A stretch of 64,000 nt of DNA from Eulemur rufifrons (GCF_041146395.1 NC_091012.1:10592193-10656192), one strand, 5' to 3'. Counted from the stretch's first letter, positions 1 to 12,660 are shown. Program-made: numbers and translations. The notes: generated by a model not told the origin, from the sequence alone.

Positions 1-1384
1 CCCCAAGAGGGACAATAAGAAGATGTTGCACAGAGAGGACATTCAGCTCATGAAGACATCATGATTTTTATCTTCATGAGTAAGTCATGATAATCCAACT
101 CAATCCACTAATATTTAATAATTTGCTTATGAAGTTTGAAATTCATAAAATCCACAATTATACCACTGTATATATTTTAGAATGGATAATAACATTCTGT
201 CTATTATCCATTCCATAATCTGAAGAAATAAAACATGCTTTTTGACAAAATCATTGAGCTAAAACTGTTGTAATAAACTGTAAATTCTGTCAAATAAATG
301 ATTTTGCTGTTACTATTTTATTTTTGACAGAACAGATTGATTAATTATTTAAGAATCCTGGGTAAAAGATATACAGTTTTAATATTAAGTTTTGTGAACA
401 GGGATCAGAAAAGTGCAGAATGGGATATTATAGACAGTGTTCTAGATGTTCTATGATTAATCAATGAGTTCCTGATGAGAAAAAATGGGACATATATGTG
501 CCTACTACTAACATTGCAAAAAAGATCAATGTAATATAAAGTAAAGATGTCACAATTTTATCACCCTTTTAAACAAGAGAATCTGAAAACAGAAGAAAAC
601 ATATTTTAAAATTCTCCTGCTTTCTGAAGCCATAATGAAGAAAAAAAAAAAAGAAAATATTTGTTCCCCAGGGTACCAAATTTTCTCACTCTTACACTAG
701 TCAATTTTCAGGTTCAATTCTCCTTTAAATAACATTGCAGATATTCTATTTGTATGATAATTTAATTTCTTTAAATCTTAACCACACATGTATCCATGGA
801 TATATCTTAAGGAATTTTCCCAGGTAATCATTATTGTAGATTTATAAATTCTTTAATTAGTGGCAAATTATGTCACTACTCTAATATGTAAATATTGGCT
901 ATGATTTTAATAAGGCAAATAATTGAACATAACATCTGAGAGAAATATAATTACCTTCAACTCATTTTATTTGACAAATTTAGTTAATCTTCAGATTAGT
1001 CTAAATGCTAAAGCATGATGAGCAATTAGATCCATACAAAACACATCTTATTTTTTAAAATTATTTCACCTAAAAATAAAAAATAAAAGTATCATCTATA
1101 TCCATTGAAATGTCAAGAGATAATGATATCAAATTTTAAAAACTACTTAACCACAAGTAAAAATAACCCAATAAGAACTTGTATTTCCTAAGCTGAAAAG
1201 ACATTTCAGTTGTTGAATTTACTCTCTGAAAACACATAAACCTCTCTTGCATGTTTAAACAGATGATTATTTGAAATTGCTATATTTTGTGCTATATATG
1301 TTTATCTCATTAAAATAAAATATCTAACATCTGTTATCAAACACTGCATTAAATCGATACTCAAATATACAGCTGAAGCCACTA
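1..1384. other. AT-rich DNA without recognisable gene
   Basis: No long open frame, splice-like structure or repeat family that I can name. The stretch is AT-rich with short A runs, such as the one near 640. I see nothing that supports a gene. Confidence 0.6.
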
Positions 1385-1790
1385 GAAGCAACACAATGGC
1401 CACAGCTGAAAGAATGAATAAACAAAATGGGCTGCATACATCCAATGAAGTATTATTCACCTTTAAAAATGAAGGGCATTCTTACACATGATATAACATG
1501 GATGAACTTGAGGACATTATTAGAGGTGAAATAACCCAATCAGAAGAAAACAAATAACGTATGATTTCATTATGTGATGTTCCTGGAGCAACCACATTTA
1601 TAGAGACAGAAAGAAAAATGGTGGTTGCTAAGAGCTGGGCAGGGAAGAATGTTCAATAGTTACAGAGCTTCAGTTAGGGGAGGTAAAAATTGTTTCATAG
1701 ATGGATAGTGTTGATCATTATAAAGTAATGTGAATAGACTTGATGCCACTATACTGAATGTCCACTTAAAATGTATAATATGGTAACCTA
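1385..1790 (+). repeat. Old L1 3' end fragment
   Basis: The text follows the 3' part of old mammalian L1 elements: a diverged MEYY-type ORF2 end (ccaatgaagtattattcacc near 1,442), the block meaning 'astride a moving strand' in older L1s (catggatgaacttgaggaca), and a 3' UTR with the motif gggaagaatgttcaatagtt. It is much more diverged than the lemur L1s later in the window, so it is probably an L1M-type relic. About 400 bases after it (1,791-2,204) show nothing I recognise. Confidence 0.6.
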
Positions 1791-2204
1791 AATTAATTTA
1801 AGGTTGCCCATTAACCTATGGTTATTAAATTATTGAATGACATTTTTTGTTTAAGTGTACAGTCAGATATTCTGTATTTATTTAAAATTTAATTTTTTTC
1901 CCGTCACAATTTTTATATTAATTTTGATTTTTTGAATATGGATTGATTGTTTTAAATGTTTGAAATGTGATCAATCTTCAACAATGAGGAAGGTTGGAGA
2001 AATGGAGAAACAGAAGTCCTCAATCAAGGAAAAGTTAGGAGGGTTTTTAGGACCTTCTGGAAAGTGACACTAAGGGCAAAAAGTAGGAATTTCATTTAGT
2101 TACTATGCGTAGAAATTGCATGTTAGAGATATAAAGTTGTGGAGATCACAAAGTTTTGGCAAATGCTGTATATAGTTGGCAAGAAGAAAGTATATTTCCA
2201 TGAT

Positions 2205-4866
2205 CTAGTAATAGTATGATAGACAGTAATGATATAGTAGTGGGGGATTTTGACACCCCACTGTCTGAAATGGACAGATCCTCCAAATAAAAAATGAGCA
2301 AAGAAATAATGGACTTAAACAGAGCTCTAGAACAGATGGGTCTAACCAACATCTACAGAACATTCCACCCAAATAAAGCCAAATATACTTTCTTCTCATC
2401 AACTCATGGAACTTTCTCCAAAATAGACCACATCCTAGGCCACAAATCAGACCTCAACAAATTTTAAAAAACAGAGATTTTACCATGTATCTTCTCAGAC
2501 CACAGTGGTATAAAACTAGAGATCATTTACAACAGAAATGCTCACCACTTCACAAAATCACAGAAACTAAAATCTATTGCTTAATGACTGCTGGGTGAAG
2601 GCATACGTTTAGATGGAGATAAAAAATTCTTTGAATTCAATGATAATGGGGACATAAGCTATCAAGACCTGTGCGATACAGCAAAAAGCATTCCTGAGAG
2701 GAAAACTAATAGCATTAAATGCTCACATCCAAAAGTCAGAAAGCTAATCAACAAACTAATAAATCTTCTCAAGGAACTGGAAAAGGAAGAGAAAATTAAT
2801 TGTAAACCTAGCAGAAGAAAGAAAATAACTAAGATTAGAGCAGAACTAAATGAAATTGAGAATAAAAAAACTATACAGAAGATCAATAAAACAAAAAGCT
2901 GGTTTTTGGAAAATATAAACAAAATTGATAGCCCTCTTGCTAGATTGACAAGAACTAGAAAGGAAAGGACTTTAATAAACTCAATCAGAAATGAAAAAGG
3001 AGAGGTCACTACAGACATAATGGAAATACAAAAAATTATCTTTGAATACTAGAAAAATCTATATGCCCAAAAGCTACAAAATGTGAATGAAATGGACAAA
3101 TCCTTGGAAACACACAACCTCCCTAAGCTCAATCAGAAGGAAATAGAATGCCTGAAAAGACCAATATCAAGCATAGAAATTAGAGCAACAAAAAAAATCT
3201 TCCCCCCCAAAAAAGGTCCAGACAAGATGGGTTCACATCCGAATTTTAACAGACGTAAAAAGAAGAACTCATACATATACTGCAGAAATTATTCGACAAC
3301 ATTGAGAAGGATAGTATCCTCTCCAACTCATTCTACAAAGCCAATATCACCTTGACACCAAAGCCAGGAAAGGATGTAGCAAAAAAAGAAAACTACAGAC
3401 CAATATCCCTCATGAATAAACATGCAAAAATTATAAACAAAATTTTTAAAATCCGAATTCAATAGCACATGAAGAAAATAATTCACCAGGACCAGGTGGG
3501 CTTTATCCCAAAAATGCAAGGCTGGTTCAATATACACAAATGTATAAATGTAATTCACTGTATAAATAAAAGCAAGAACAACAACCATATGATTCTCTAA
3601 ATACATACAGAAAAAGCATTTGATAAAATCCAGTACACTTTCATGATAAAAACCCTCAACAAAATAGTCATAGATGGAACATTCCTTAAAATTATTAAGG
3701 CCATATATGACAAATCCACAGGCAATATCATATTGAATGGGGAAAAACTGAAAGCATTCCCACTTAGAACTGGAACCAGACAAGAATGCTCACTATCTCC
3801 CCTTCTATTCAACATAGTACTGGAAGTCCTTGCCAGAACAATCAGGGAAGAGAAGGGAATTAAGGGTGTCCAAATGGGCCAGAAGGGGTCAAACTCTCAC
3901 TCTTTGCTGATAATATGCTATTATATCTAGAAAAGCCCAAGGCCTCACTCAGCCAAGAGACTCCTGGAATTGATAAACAGATTCAGTGAAGTCTCAGGAT
4001 ACAAAATTAATGCACACAAATCAGTGGCATTCATATATGCCAATAACAGTCAAGTTGAAAATAAAATCAAAGACACAACACCTTTGAAAACAGCATCAAA
4101 GTAATTTAAATATTTAGAAATGTATTTAAGGAAAGAGGTGAGAGATATTTATAGGGAGAACTACAAAATACTGAGAAAAGAAATTGTACAAGATGTGCAC
4201 AAATGGAAATCCCTACCATGCCAATGGATTGGTAGAATCATTATTGTTAAATGTCCATTCTACCTAAAGTGATCTATAGAATTAATGCAATGCCCATCAA
4301 AATTTCACCATAATTTTTACATATTTCGAAAACATAATTCTATGCTTAGTCTGGAACCAGAGAAGACCTCCTAAAGCCAAGAAAATCTTAAGCAAAAACA
4401 AAAATTGGGAGGGATCTGTCTGCAAGACTTCAATCTTTACTATGAGGCTAAAGTAACCAACACAATATGGTACTGGCACAAGAACAGAGAGATACACCTT
4501 TGGAATAGTACAGTGATCCCAGATATAAAATCATCATCACAATGTCATCAAATCTTCAACAAAGCAGACAACAATTTACATTAGGGGAGATAATCTCTAT
4601 TCAATAAGTGGTGCTGGGAAAACTGAATGTCCACATGCAGAAGATTGAAACTGGATCCTCAACTCTCATGTCTCGCAAAAATGAACTCATGTTGGATAAC
4701 AGCCTTAAACCTAAGGCATGAAACCTTAAGAATTCTGGAAGAAAATGTGGAGAAGACTCTTTTAGACATTGTCCTAGGCTAAGAATTTATAAAAAAGAGC
4801 CCCAAAGCAATCACAGCAGCAACAAAAATAAACAAATGGGATCTGATCAAATTAAAAAGCTTCTGC
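2205..4866 (+). mobile_element. L1 ORF2 fragment, truncated at both ends
   Basis: This is the middle of L1 ORF2, coding for the endonuclease-reverse transcriptase of the retrotransposon. It starts in the endonuclease at a GDFNTP-like block (ggattttgacacccc, 2,246), passes the SKIDH-like block near 2,420, and runs through the reverse transcriptase. The FADD box near 3,900 reads ctttgctgataatatg, so the second catalytic Asp codon is mutated to Asn. It stops at ttctgc (4,866), inside the region that in intact copies continues acagccaaag. Stops and frameshifts break every frame; the longest pieces are under 120 codons. It is clearly older than the full-length L1 that follows six bases later. The missing rest of this copy is not found on the far side of that L1. 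Confidence 0.85.
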
Positions 4867-4872
4867 GATATA

Positions 4873-6728
4873 TGGCTGGGAAGATGGTGGAGTGGTGGTG
4901 ACTGCCTGGATCTGCACTCCGGTGAGGAAGTCGTTGATCCGGACCTGCCACAATGCTAGAGGACCACTCCCACACAGGAACAGCAGTGTGAATCCACGGA
5001 AAATCAACGTGGGACAAACACAGCGAGTGAGGTCTGAGGTGAACGAAAATTAGGATCACGAAACTCTGCGGAACGTGGAACAGACAGTAGCCAGCGGAGC
5101 ACGGGTCGGCTGCGCCACACCCCCAGGTGGGGCGGGGGCAGCCTTCTGGGAAAGCGGATTGCTCCCCTCACTGTCCTCCAATCCCAATTGTTTGGAGACC
5201 TCCTGCAAGCCAGAGCAGAATCACCGAGGGAGACGTGGGGCATTGCAGACAGGAGGCTTTTTTGGGAGAATAGCTTGGAACCTGGGAAGTCTCGGCTGAG
5301 ACAGCCCTTGGCAAGGAGGGACGGACCTGCGCCAGGGGGAAGGGGCACGAAGGATCCTCAATCAGCGAATTGCGTTGTGCAACTGTGCTGCTTTTTTCGG
5401 CAGTTCTGCGGCCGGTGGCCCCCGGCGGCTTTGCTTGCCAGCCCCCCAGCAGTGGTGGTCACTGCCTGTCGGGGAACCAGTCCCCCTCCCACCCCAGAGC
5501 GCTGCGGGCGCCATCTTGAAAGCAAAGGCAGAACCACTCAGGAGCCATAAGATGCTGAGTGGCTCTCTCTGCCCGGCGCCCTCTGCTGGTCTCTGGGCCC
5601 GCGCCGGGAGCACGGGATATGCATGGGCACATTGGGCAGGAGACAATAAAGGGTGAACAACTTGGACCCTGGGGAATCTCCGCCGGGGCCGCGCTTGGCG
5701 TGAAGGGGTGGAGCTGCACTAAGGCGTAAAAACACAATCATTGAGTCGCCGAACTATATACTTCAGATTTGTGTATCTTTTCGTTTAGCGATGTGGTGTG
5801 GTGCTGTGTACTTTTGTTTTTGTTCTTTTGTGTTTGTGTTTTTGGTGTGTTTGGTTAGGTTTTTTGTATTGTATTGTTTGTTTGTTTGTTTTCTCTTTCT
5901 TCTTTTTTTTTCTCTTCTCCTTTTCTTTTCTCTTTCTTTTTCTTCTCTTTCTTTTCTTTCTTTTCTCTTCTTTTCTTTTTCTTTTTCTTTCTTCTCTCTT
6001 TTTGCCTTCTAACTGGGAAGCCATGGTGAGGTTGAGAATGGGCCAGGCCCCTGGCTCTGGTACGTACCGGAACCTGAGTAGTCACCCCCAATGCCGGCGA
6101 TCTGTGGGCGCGCAATCGCCATCTTAGGGCCCACAGCCAAGTCACTGCGGAGCAATAGGGTGACAAGGGGCTCCCTGGATGGCCCCCTGCCCTGGTTCAC
6201 AGACCTTATATAGAAGCCCCGCTCATGTGTAAACACTGAATACTTCTCCAGAAGCGAGAGTGTGGAGCCTGGTCCCTGGGGACATTGGGCCAAGGCAGAC
6301 TTTTGCTCTTGGGAGCTGCAGCAACTGGGGCACTGAGCGAGCGAGGGCACCGTCCACACCCCCTAGCTAGTATCTTTCCTGTGGATAGAGACAGAAACCA
6401 CCGCTATAGAGGAAGAACTAAACGGAAACAAACAAATAAAGAGAATTTCGGTCTACTACTAGTGTGGACCCTGCCTTTCTTCTGAAAGACCACAACACAG
6501 TGTCCTAACTCGCCAAAGCAGTCTTGGATCACTCCAATCCTCTAGGGTTGGACCCACCAGAAGCAGTCCCCCAACCGAAATAGAAAAAACTCTAAAAAAT
6601 ATACAACAGTCTCCCCCTCTTGACAAAGGAAGCAACATACCTAGACTGCTTCACAGCCTAAGAACAGAGTACAAAGAGTGCTGTTAACCAGACTAAATCT
6701 TTAAGAAAAGATCCAACGATAAATCTAG
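4873..6728 (+). promoter_or_regulatory. L1 5' UTR / internal promoter
   Basis: The GC- and CpG-rich leader of the full-length L1. It opens with ggctgggaagatggtgg; the aagatgg core at 4,880-4,889 sits where L1 promoters carry a YY1 site that sets the transcription start (known for human L1; inferred here). Two related blocks occur, one near 5,252-5,330 (cttggaacctgggaagtctc) and one near 5,637-5,712 (cttggaccctggggaatctc), which suggests that part of the promoter was duplicated. A long pyrimidine tract follows at 5,885-6,010. Short open frames of 60-120 codons on both strands come from the GC richness and the pyrimidine tract and do not look like genes. Confidence 0.8.
5885..6010 (+). repeat. 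Polypyrimidine (CT-rich) tract in L1 5' UTR
   Basis: About 125 bases made almost only of T and C (repeating ttctttt and tcttctc words), preceded by a short tttg repeat. It gives false low-complexity frames on both strands (Phe/Leu/Ser-rich on +, Lys/Arg/Glu-rich on -). Confidence 0.9.
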
Positions 6729-7733
6729 ATGGGAAGGGCCCAGCGAAAAAACACGGGGAGCACAAAGAATCAAACGGAAAGCTCATCCCCAAAGAGAAAT
6801 ACCAGCTCTCAACCATTTGACACAAACCAGACTCAAAACACCAACATGTTACAGGAAGAATTCCAATTATGGATTATAAACAAGCTGAATAATATACAAG
6901 AAACAATGGATAACCAACACAAAGAAACCACAAAAAAAATACAGGATTTGAAGGAAAAATTCACTAAAGAAATTGAAATATTAAAGAAAAACCAAACTGA
7001 ACTCCTAGAAATGAAGAATTCACTCAGAGAGCTACAAAGCACTGTGGAAAGTCTCAAGAGCAGGGTAGATCAAACAGAGGAAAGAATCTCAGAGATTGAA
7101 GATAACTCTTTCCAACTAAATAAGTCAGTCACAGAGATAGATCAAAGGAGTAAGAGAAATAATCAGAGTCTTCAAGAAATGTGAGATTATGTGAAGAAAC
7201 CTAACTTGAGAGTTATTGGCATTCCTGAGGGTGAAGAAGATAATAAGCAAGGGTTGGACAAGCTATTTGAAGACATAATCGAGGAAAATATTCCAGGCCT
7301 TCCTAATACCCTAGACATACAGATTCAAGAAGCTCAAAGGACCCCTGGGAGATTCATAGCAAATAGGAAAACACCACGCCACGTAGTCATCAGGCTGACC
7401 AAAATATCCACTAAAGAGTCCCTTCTCTGAGCTGTAAGGAGAAAGAAACAAGTAACATACAAAGGAAAACCCATCAGAATTACGCCAGATTTCTCAGCTG
7501 AAACCTTACAAGCAAGAAGAGGTTGGGGCCCCATTTTCACGCTTCTGAAACAGAATAATGCCCAGCCTAGAATCTTGTACCCAGCTAAGCTAAGTTTTCC
7601 ATATGAAGGAGAAATTAAGACATTCTCAGATAAACAAAGGTTGAGGGAATTCACCAAGACAAGACCAGCCCTCCAAGAAGTACTCAAAAGAGAGTTACAC
7701 ATGGATCAGCACAAGAAAGATCCACGAATGTAA
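6729..7733 (+). pseudogene. L1 ORF1 (RNA-binding protein), two stops
   Basis: ORF1p is the trimeric RNA-binding chaperone that coats L1 RNA in the cytoplasm. The frame starts at MGRAQRKNTG and runs 334 codons to the stop at 7,731-7,733, close to the 338 residues of human ORF1p. A polar N-terminus is followed by a coiled coil (roughly residues 50-145, with heptads such as LKEKFTKEIEILKKN), then the RNA-recognition region (PNLRVIGIPEGEE) and the C-terminal domain (RITPDFSAETLQARR). Two in-frame TGA codons break it: 7,182-7,184, where the family has Trp (QEM-W-DYV), and 7,428-7,430, probably an old CGA Arg codon changed by CpG decay. There are no frameshifts, so it is only lightly damaged. I chose the first ATG because the N-terminal pattern fits the family. 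Confidence 0.92.
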
Positions 7734-7810
7734 AACTACTCAAGAGCTAAAGATCAAATTCCAGACACCACAATGGCCCAGGAGAGAAAACATCGCAATG
7801 AAGTTCTCCC

Positions 7811-10800
7811 CAAGAAGCTGAACAAAAACTGTCTCACTTATCAGTTTTCTCAATAAATGTGAATGGCTTGAATTCCCCGCTCAAGAGACATAGACTGGCC
7901 CAATGGATAAAAAAGAACACAATCCAAGTATCTGCTGTCTTCAAGAAACCCACCTAACCTGCAAAGATGCATTTAGACTGAAAATGAAAGGATGGAAATC
8001 GATATTTCAAGCAAACGGTAACCAAAAGACAGTTGGCGTGGCAATCTTACTTTCGAATAACTTAGCTTTCAAGCCAACAAAAATAATAAAAGACAAAGAT
8101 GGCTACTACATACTGGTTAAAGGCACAATTCAACAAGAAGCCATGACTATACTCAATATATATGCACTCAACCTAGGTGCACCGAGATTCATAAAGCAAA
8201 CCCTACTAGATCTGAAGCAAATGATAGATAACAATACTGTAATAGCTGGAGACTTTAACACCCCACTGACAGTACAGGACAGATCCTCTAAACAGAAAAT
8301 AAACAAAGACATAATGGACCTCAATAGAATGCTAGAACAAATGGGCATGGCTGACATCTATAGGACATTCTACCCAAAGTCCACAGAATATACATTCTTC
8401 TCATCAGCTCACGGGACATTCTCTAAGATTGACCATGTCCTAGGACATAAAGCATGTCTTAAAAATTCAAAAAAATAGAAATTATACCATGCATCTTCTC
8501 AGATCACAGTGGAATAAAAGTAACAATGATCACAAACAGAAACCCTCACTCTTACTCAAAGTCATGGAAGCTAAATAACTTTCTCCTGAATAATTATTCT
8601 ACAAAGGAAGAAATCAAGATGGAAATCAAAAATTTCTTTGAATTAAATGACAATGGAGATACAACTTATCAAAATCTATGGGACGCAGCTAGAGCAGTCC
8701 TGAGAGGAAAATTCATATCCATAAATGCCTATATCAAAAAGACAGAGAACATGCAAATAGACAACCTAACGAATAGACTCAAAGAGCTGGAGAAAGAACA
8801 GAACGACCCCAAACCCAGCAGAAGGCGAGAAATTACTAACATCAAATCAGAATTAAATGAAAAGGACAACAAAGAAACTATAAGGGAAATTAATAAAACA
8901 AAAAGTTGGTTCTTTGAAAAGATAAACAAAATAGACACACCTCTCCCTAGACTAACCAAGAGTACAAAAGTAAAATCTCTAATAACCTCCATTAGGAACA
9001 TGAAAGGAGAAATCACAACCAATGCTACAGAGATATAAGATATCATCTATGAATTCTACACAAATCTTTATGCACACAAACTGGAGAATGCGGAGGAAAT
9101 GGACAAATTTTTAGAAACACATAGTCTTCCCAGGCTCAACCAGGAAGAAATAGAGTACCTGAACAGACCAATATCAAGAACTGAAATGGAAACAGCAATA
9201 AAAAACCTTCCCAAAAAGAAAAGCCCTCGTCCAGATGGGTTCACACCTGAATTTTACCATACATACAAAGAAGAACTGGTGCCCATCCTACATAAACTAT
9301 TCTCCAATATTGAGAAGGATGGAATTCTCTCCAACTTGTTCTACCAATCCAATATAACATTGACACCAAAACCAGGAAAAGCCGCAACAAAAATAGAGAA
9401 CTACAGACCAATTTCTCTCATGAATATAGATGCAAAAATTTTCAATAGTTACTAGAAAATCGAATCCAAGTACTTATCAAAAAAATAATCCTGCACGACC
9501 AAGTGGGCTTCATCCCAGAGATGCAGGGGTGGTTCAACATACGTAAATCTATAAATGTAATTCACCACATAAATAGAAGCAAAAACAAAAACCATATGAT
9601 ACTCTCATTAGATGCAGAAAAAGCATTTGACAAAATTCAACACCCTTTTATGATAAAAACACTTAACAAAATAGGCGTAGATGGAACCTACCTAAAAATG
9701 ATACGAGCCATATATGACAAACCCTCAGCCAACATCATTCTGAATGGGGTAAAATTGAAAGCACTCCCACTTAGAACTGGAAGCAGACAGCGCTAACCAC
9801 TGTCCCCATTATTTTCAACATAGTATTGGAAGTCCTTGGGAAAGCTATCAGGCAAGAGAGCAAAATCAAGGGAGTCCAAATAGGGAAGGAAGAGATCAAA
9901 CTCTCACTTTTTGCTGATGATATGATGCTTTATCTGCAAAACCCCAGGATTCAATCATGAGACTCCTGGAATTGATTAACGAATATAGCAAAGTCTCAGG
10001 CTACAAAATTAATATACACAAATCAGAGGCATTTATATATGCCAATAATAGTCAATTGGAAAATCAAATTAAAGACTTAATATCCTTCAAAATGGCAACA
10101 AAGAAAATAAAATATCTAGGTATATACCTAACTAAAGAGGTAAAGGACCTCTATAAGGAAAACTATGAAACACTGAGAAAAGAAATAGCAGAACTTGCAA
10201 ATAGATGGAAAACTATACCATGCTCGTGGATCGGAAGAATCAACATTGTTAAAATGTCTATACTACCCAAAGTGATCTACAGATTCAATGCAATCCCAAT
10301 TAAATTGCCAACATCATTATTTACAGATGTAGAGAAAATAATTATACACTTTGTATGGAACCAGAGGAGACCCCGTATAGCAAAAGCAATTTTAAGGAAC
10401 AAAAACAAAATGGGAGGTATTAATTTGCCAGACCTCAAACTATACTACAAAGCCGTGGTTCTTAAAACAGCCTGGTACTGGCACAAGTACAGGGACACAG
10501 ACCAGTGGAACACAACAGAAAATCCAAATATAGAACCATCCTCATATAGTCACCTAATTTTTGACAAAGCAGGAAAGAATATACTCTGGGGACAAGAATC
10601 CCTATTCAATAAATGGTGCTGGGAGAATTGGTTAGCCACTTGTAGAAGACTGAAGCACGACCCACAGCTTTCACCTCTCACAAAAATCAAATCACGGTGG
10701 ATAACAGACTTAAACCTTAGGCGTGATACAATCAGAATTCTAGAAGAAAATGTAGGAAAGACTCTTACAGACATTGGCCTAGGCAAGGAATTTATGAAGA

Positions 10801-11642
10801 AGACCCCTAAGGCCATCACAGCAGCAACAAAAATAAACGAATGGGACATGATTAAATTAAAAAGCTTCTGCACAGCCAAAGAAACAGTCCAGAGAATAAA
10901 CAGACCACCTACAGAATGGGAAAAAATTTTTGCATACTACACATCACATAAAGGACTGATAACAAGAATCTATTTAGAACTCGGGAAAATCAGCAAGAAA
11001 AAATCAAAGAACCCTATCAAAAAGTGGGCAACTGACATGAATAGAAACTTCTCAAAAGAAGATATAAGAATGGCTAACAAACATATGAAAAAATGCTCAA
11101 CATCCCTAATCATCAGAGAAATGCAAATCAAAACCACAATGAGATATCACTTAACCCCAGTGAGAATGGCCTTTATCAAAGAAACCCAAAACAACACATG
11201 TTGGCGTGGATGTGGAGAGACAGGAACACTCATACACTGCTGGTGGGACTGCAAACTAGTGCAACCCCTGTGGAAAGCATTATGGAGGTATCTTAAACAG
11301 ATTCAAGTAGACCTGCCATTTGACCCAGCAATCCCATTACTGGGCATATACCCAAAGGAAAAAAGGTCATTCTGTAACAAAGACACATGTACCCGAATGT
11401 TTATAGCAGCACAATTCACAATAGCAAAGATGTGGAAACAACCCAAATGCCCATCAATACATGATTGGATTAGCAAGCTGTGGTATATGTATACCATGGA
11501 ATATTACTCAGCTATAAGGAATAATGAAGATACGACATCTCTATATTTCTCCTGGTGAGTTGGAACCCATTCTATTAAGTGAAGTATCCCAAGAATGGAA
11601 AAACAAGCATCACATGTACTCACCAGAAAATTGGTTTCCCTG
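7811..11642 (+). pseudogene. L1 ORF2 (endonuclease-reverse transcriptase), broken
   Basis: ORF2p nicks DNA and copies L1 RNA onto the cut end. Endonuclease blocks: FSINVNGLNSPLKRHRLAQW (from 7,847), CCLQETHLTC, GDFNTP (8,248) and KIDHVLG (about 8,426). Reverse transcriptase: YRPISLMN (about 9,409), then the FADDMMLYL box (about 9,907), then the cysteine-rich end ([18 protein letters not shown], about 11,200). Damage: a frameshift in the A run near 7,908-7,914, another near 8,455-8,475, an in-frame stop at 9,036, a frameshift near 9,445-9,455, loss around the TRQGCPLSP region (9,780-9,800), and a small deletion near 11,556 that spoils the last 30 codons. From 9,957 to 11,558 one frame of 533 codons stays open. 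The usual end WFP-stop is still readable at 11,632-11,642 in a shifted frame. The start codon is uncertain. Confidence 0.92.
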
Positions 11643-11956
11643 AACATCACCTAAATACAAATCTGGGAATGACACCAATCAGATATCAGACTGAGGTGGG
11701 GGGTGGGGGAGGGGATGGGGGTATGCCTACACAATGAGTGCATTGCACACCGTTTCGCGAATGGTAGTACTTGAAGGTGCTGACTCGGGAAGGGGGGGTG
11801 GGGGGAGGGACATTTACCCACATGATGGGTGCAACGTGCACTACCTGGGGAACGGACACGCCTGGATCTCTGACTTGGGGGGAAAGGCGGTACATGGGCA
11901 ACATATGTAACCTGCAATTCTGTATCCCCCATAACAATAAAATGAAATAAAAAGAA
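11643..11956 (+). terminator. L1 3' UTR with G-rich tracts and poly(A) signal
   Basis: After the ORF2 stop comes a 3' UTR with two strong G-tracts (about 11,695-11,722 and 11,787-11,811; runs of 3-7 G separated by single T or A), able in principle to form G-quadruplexes as known for other L1 3' UTRs. It ends with tgtaacctgcaattctgtat, cccccataac, an AATAAA word near 11,936 and an A-rich tail. The same layout recurs in the other lemur L1 copies here. Confidence 0.85.
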
Positions 11957-12229
11957 AAACAAACAATAACAAGGTCATTATTCCATGTATCATGATTCAA
12001 CCATCTTGTGTATAGCTGGAAACCCACTTATCTCTTCCCCAGAGGAAGAGGTAAAGTTGTTGAGTGATGTTTATTCTTGTCCTGGCAACTAGTAGCTTAA
12101 ATATTATACTATAATATAAAATGAACAATACTTAAATACTGATGTGAAATCAATACATCCTAGGCTCTGTAAAATTTACATATGTATACATACATACAAA
12201 TGTTATTTATAACAAAACAAAAAAATACT
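11957..12229. other. Unassigned DNA between L1 and ERV-L remnant
   Basis: About 270 bases with no recognisable gene or repeat. They may be part of the ERV-L 3' region or older flank; I cannot tell. Confidence 0.4.
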
Positions 12230-12329
12230 CATGACAATTATACTTCTGTCTGCAACTGGTACCAATTATACCTGTTATCTATAAGTACTTTACTCCCACT
12301 GCTTATTTTGTGTACCTTGTACTTTCAGC

Positions 12330-12660
12330 AAGAATCTTAGTTGATCACGGTTCTTTATACGGTAGGGCAAATCAATCTTTCATTCCAGAAGGGACTGGGT
12401 CATTTGTAGGCCTGCCTGGACTGGGTTGTTTTATTTTCATACTGACCTTAACCACAGTGCATAGCAAAACTTTTGTTTAAAAGCCCAAAGGTATCTTCTG
12501 TGTTACAGACATATACTTCCTTACCTCCAGTGTAGAGTAGCAGTCCACTTTCTCCATGGTAGTGAGCATCTGTCATGCCAGCCATCATGATAACTCCTTT
12601 CTTTACCTGTTGATCCAGAGGCATGAGGTGGAGTCCAAATGTCCAATTGCTGTCTTAAAC
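12330..12660 (-). pseudogene. ERV-L dUTPase domain remnant
   Basis: Minus-strand translation gives a dUTPase-like stretch: a block around GLHLMPLDQQVKKGV, then a degenerate G-x-x-D-x-x-Y-x-G site (GMTDAHYHGE near 12,560), then LLLYTGGKE and a PSGMK block further on. dUTPase removes dUTP so that uracil is not built into viral DNA. Stops and frame changes make it non-coding. It lies downstream of the integrase remnant, as expected for ERV-L. Confidence 0.72.

Larger units (their letters stand above)
4873..11956 (+). mobile_element. Full-length lemur-type LINE-1 (dead)
   Basis: About 7.1 kb with every part in order: GC-rich 5' UTR (4,873-6,728), ORF1 (6,729-7,733), a short inter-ORF gap, ORF2 (about 7,811-11,642), a G-rich 3' UTR and an A-rich tail with an AATAAA-type signal near 11,936. 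The 5' UTR is about 1.85 kb, much longer than the roughly 0.9 kb of human L1. ORF1 has two in-frame stops and ORF2 several frameshifts and stops, so the copy cannot move by itself. Still, 533 codons at the end of ORF2 are open, so it is fairly young. I could not find a target-site duplication: the left flank is another L1 fragment and the right flank is unrelated sequence. Confidence 0.93.

Noticed and set aside
5004..5741. Several GC-rich frames (90-120 codons) at the start of the full-length L1
   Set aside because: Frames overlap on both strands in CpG-rich promoter DNA; none resembles a known protein, and L1 has no coding need there. A primate-type antisense L1 ORF0 was considered but there is no recognisable match.
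5785..6166. Open frames of 73-109 codons on both strands in the pyrimidine tract
   Set aside because: They are low-complexity products of a C/T tract in an L1 5' UTR and have no domain.
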